Assembly (NCBI GenBank): GCA_905221605.1
Contig: CAJNDS010002793.1
Location: 164,001 to 228,000 of the forward strand
From: Symbiodinium natans
Lineage: Eukaryota > Sar > Dinophyceae > Suessiales > Symbiodiniaceae
Direction of reading: 5' to 3'
Length of the DNA stretch: 64,000 bases
Shown: one piece after another, positions 62,083 through 64,000 of the stretch
How positions within the stretch are numbered: position 1 is the stretch's first letter
How the letters are laid out: every line of letters begins with the position of its first letter
Program-made: the position numbers and the translations under genes
Notes under the pieces: generated by a model
What the model saw: only the letters and a program-made list of their open reading frames with translations
What the model was told of the DNA's origin: nothing
The model's database searches: none

Positions 62083-62235
62083 CTGGTCCGCTTGGCGGTT
62101 GGCAAAACATGCAAGACCAGCTGGTGATGGCTGTCCAGATGTGTGTGGGAGAAAGGTCATACGTGGCCTCGACTCTGCGGCAGCTCATGCAGCAGCTCAA
62201 CTACAGTACGGACCCGCGGCTGGCAAAGAACCAAG
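62083..62235 (+). CDS. Probable internal exon, unknown gene
   Basis: AG at 62081-62082, then an open stretch (GGWQNMQDQLVMAVQMCVGE, RSYVASTLRQLMQQLNYSTD) to a GTAGTG donor. It reads as amphipathic helix. Confidence 0.4.
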
Positions 62236-62502
62236 TAGTGTACTAGCATCGTCGCGCAATTCAAGGGGCCATTTGGTTCTTCCACAGCGTTGTCACTGAA
62301 GCTGCCTCCTGCCCTGCTTTTTATTCTAGTCTTCTCCTCCTCGAGGGTGATCAGTCCTCCTTCCACATCATCCCCCTCAATATGGGCCATTAAAAGAGGA
62401 CCCCTTATATACCCCTGAATTAGATTCAGAACCCTGTAAAGAAGGTCAGGGACCATATTTAGGGCTCTTGCATCGGTCCATCCTCGGCCCAACAATTTTG
62501 CA

Positions 62503-62913
62503 GTGCCCCTTGCTTCACATAGCGATGCGAGAATAGGAGAGTTTTGCAAGAAACCCGAGGAGGTGCCGCTGTCCCAGCGGGAGTTTCAAACTCTCTTGGT
62601 TGAGGAGGAGCAGCTTGGGCAGAAACGTGTGCCTCAAGTCTGTCCAAGGATTTTTGTGTTGCCTGTTGAGGCTATCAATGTCTTGGTTAAACTAAAGGGC
62701 CGAAATGCGGGGCAGAGAGATGAACTGTCTGAGCATCACACAGGGACTGCATTTGCTTGCACCAAGTGTGGACCGTCTCCTGAGTGGGCTGGGCGTCGAC
62801 GTTGTGGCGCTACCCGGCTGGAGCATTGTTCCATGAATGATCCGAGTCAGCTCGATGCTGGCTCTTCATACATCTTTGTTTCTCATGAATCTGCCCTAAG
62901 CCCTGACCCCTAA
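62503..62913 (+). CDS. Candidate ORF, 136 codons, unknown
   Basis: The part VPLSQREFQTLLVEEEQLGQ and FVLPVEAINVLVKLKGRNAG reads as protein-like. The C-terminal part has a CTKCGPSPEW motif, then runs into a CCCTAA-type repeat. Confidence 0.3.
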   Translation: MPLASHSDARIGEFCKKPEEVPLSQREFQTLLVEEEQLGQKRVPQVCPRIFVLPVEAINVLVKLKGRNAGQRDELSEHHTGTAFACTKCGPSPEWAGRRRCGATRLEHCSMNDPSQLDAGSSYIFVSHESALSPDP

Positions 62914-62970
62914 GCCCCAGAGGGGGTAAGCTAAGCCCGAAACCCTAAACGGCCCTAAACCCTGAACCCA
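62893..62970. repeat. Degenerate CCCTAAA telomere-like tract
   Basis: CCCTAAG, CCCTGACCCCTAAGCCCC, ACCCTAAACGG and CCCTAAACCCTGAACCC occur in a row. It resembles interstitial copies of the TTTAGGG telomere repeat used by dinoflagellates and plants. Confidence 0.7.
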
Positions 62971-63075
62971 TGTTGTGGGCGGCTGGTGCAAGCTTGAGGC
63001 TTGTTGACACAGCCGATGCAGGGGGCTCAACAGATTCTGTTGTCAGTGATATCTGGAACCCGAAGATGGCCTGAG

Positions 63076-63360
63076 AAATAATTACCTCTTTTGAGGTCAT
63101 CTACGAGGACATGAACAAGATGGGAAAAAGTGGCTTGATGTCCATGAAACGCCCAGTCAGCAGGGGTCATCGGTCAGGAGGCAACATTATCTGATGCCTC
63201 TGCAGGGAAGTTTATTGCCATACTGTCAACATGCAATTCCCGAAGGGCCTATCCCGTCAGAGTGAACCAGACTCCCAAACGGCCCCACGCTCAGTTCAAA
63301 GGCATGACCTTTGAGAACTTGGTTGACACAATCCTGAATCTGCGCGGCAAGAACACGGCC
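63076..63360 (+). CDS. Probable exons of an unknown protein
   Basis: 63076-63165 reads IITSFEVIYEDMNKMGKSGL and 63261-63365 reads KRPHAQFKGMTFENLVDTIL then NLRGKNTATVKD. Both look like conserved coding sequence, but I cannot assign a family with confidence. Confidence 0.4.
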
Positions 63361-63365
63361 ACCGT

Positions 63366-64000
63366 GAAGGACCGGCGTGTAGCATATGGTGCGGGCGACC
63401 GGCAACTTAAACACAACGTTGCAGCACAGATATGGGTATTTCTCAAACTAGGGGTACCGCTGTAATTCCCCAAGTAGGACAGAATCCCCTTAATGGGACC
63501 CCCCAAAAAGGGCAGCCCTGTCCTCGGAAACCCCCCATATACAGACCAGGATGTCAAGGAGCAGGCTCGTGTCATCAAGGCCCATGGCGGGAGATTCTTC
63601 AGAATTGCCGTTCTCAAACCATGCGAATTGCACTGGACAGCTGGTTGAGTTCTGCCTTGTGGGAACTTGGGAGTGTTATCATGTGTTGACCCCATCCTTG
63701 CTGCGCAGTCTATGGTGCAGCAAACTCTGAATGCCAATGGCACGAAGGCGTGGAGAATGCCGTTGTGTGAAATCATCATGAAGTGGGAGTTCTGGTTCTT
63801 TGCAGTCTGCAGAGCGTGCTGTGAATGAAATCCGCTTGACATGGAGCTCCTCACACTCATGCCACGGCGCTGTAAAGGTCATGGAGGAGTTCCAAGTCTT
63901 GCGCCCCGAACTCAGGGCAGGAACCGGGCAGAAAGGTATGCTTCCCAGTATGCTTCTAAGTTAGAGCAGTGGAGCCGAGCTACCGGTCGGCACCCGTATT
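63366..64000. other. Window end, unassigned
   Basis: A protein-like piece (SAERAVNEIRLTWSSSHSCH) at about 63805-63865 may belong to the same gene as the preceding exons. Confidence 0.3.

Noticed and set aside
1-64000. CRISPR arrays, rRNA and bacterial operons
   Set aside because: No spaced direct repeats with unique spacers and no rRNA motifs were seen; the gene structure is eukaryotic.

Overview
The window reads as nuclear DNA of a dinoflagellate, most likely a Symbiodiniaceae-type alga. This is inferred from four things: a host gene broken into about 33 tiny exons whose introns mostly start with GC or GA instead of GT; a spliced-leader-like sequence inside a retrotransposon LTR; predicted plastid pre-proteins with an FVxP-like motif; and all supportable genes lying on the + strand. 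No rRNA, tRNA, CRISPR array or bacterial operon was recognised.

Region 1 (about 0.6-22.7 kb) is one gene for glutamine-dependent NAD+ synthetase (NADSYN1/NadE type). Its exons were found by matching translated fragments to the conserved family order, from the nitrilase-type glutaminase domain to the C-terminal NAD+ synthetase motifs. A 2.4 kb intron (3173-5548) holds purine microsatellites, four short purine-tailed repeats and a 204-codon ORF. A 13.2 kb intron (8734-21917) holds a plastid-type ORF, a complete Ty1/copia LTR retrotransposon (10624-20383) and a J-domain-like ORF.

The retrotransposon is the centrepiece. It has 224 bp LTRs that read as identical, a 5 bp target duplication, a tRNA-type primer site and a polypurine tract. 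It has two large ORFs. ORF1 (431 codons) carries a HAD-like phosphatase fold. ORF2 (2435 codons) carries, in order, a coiled coil, a gag-like domain, a CCCH zinc finger, a protease-like motif, a 2-oxoglutarate/Fe(II)-dioxygenase-like domain, integrase, a cytosine-methyltransferase-like domain, reverse transcriptase and RNase H. Both LTRs contain a near match to the 3' part of the dinoflagellate spliced leader followed by a hairpin, which suggests a link between trans-splicing and replication of the element.

Region 2 (22.7-41 kb) is mostly intron-like or intergenic. It has a TA/microsatellite block, dispersed repeats, a signal-peptide SAM-dependent methyltransferase-like gene (29.1-30.05 kb) and two diverged paralogous segments (33.47-34.02 and 39.92-40.24 kb) with WH-type coiled motifs. 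Region 3 (42-57.3 kb) contains exon series for long coiled-coil proteins, two short pre-protein ORFs (45.36 and 46.28 kb) and very large microsatellites, including an 8-bp GGAAGGAG array. Region 4 (57-64 kb) has microsatellites, a telomere-like tract and scattered plausible exons without a recognised product. Outside NADSYN and the retrotransposon, gene models are partial and confidence is low.
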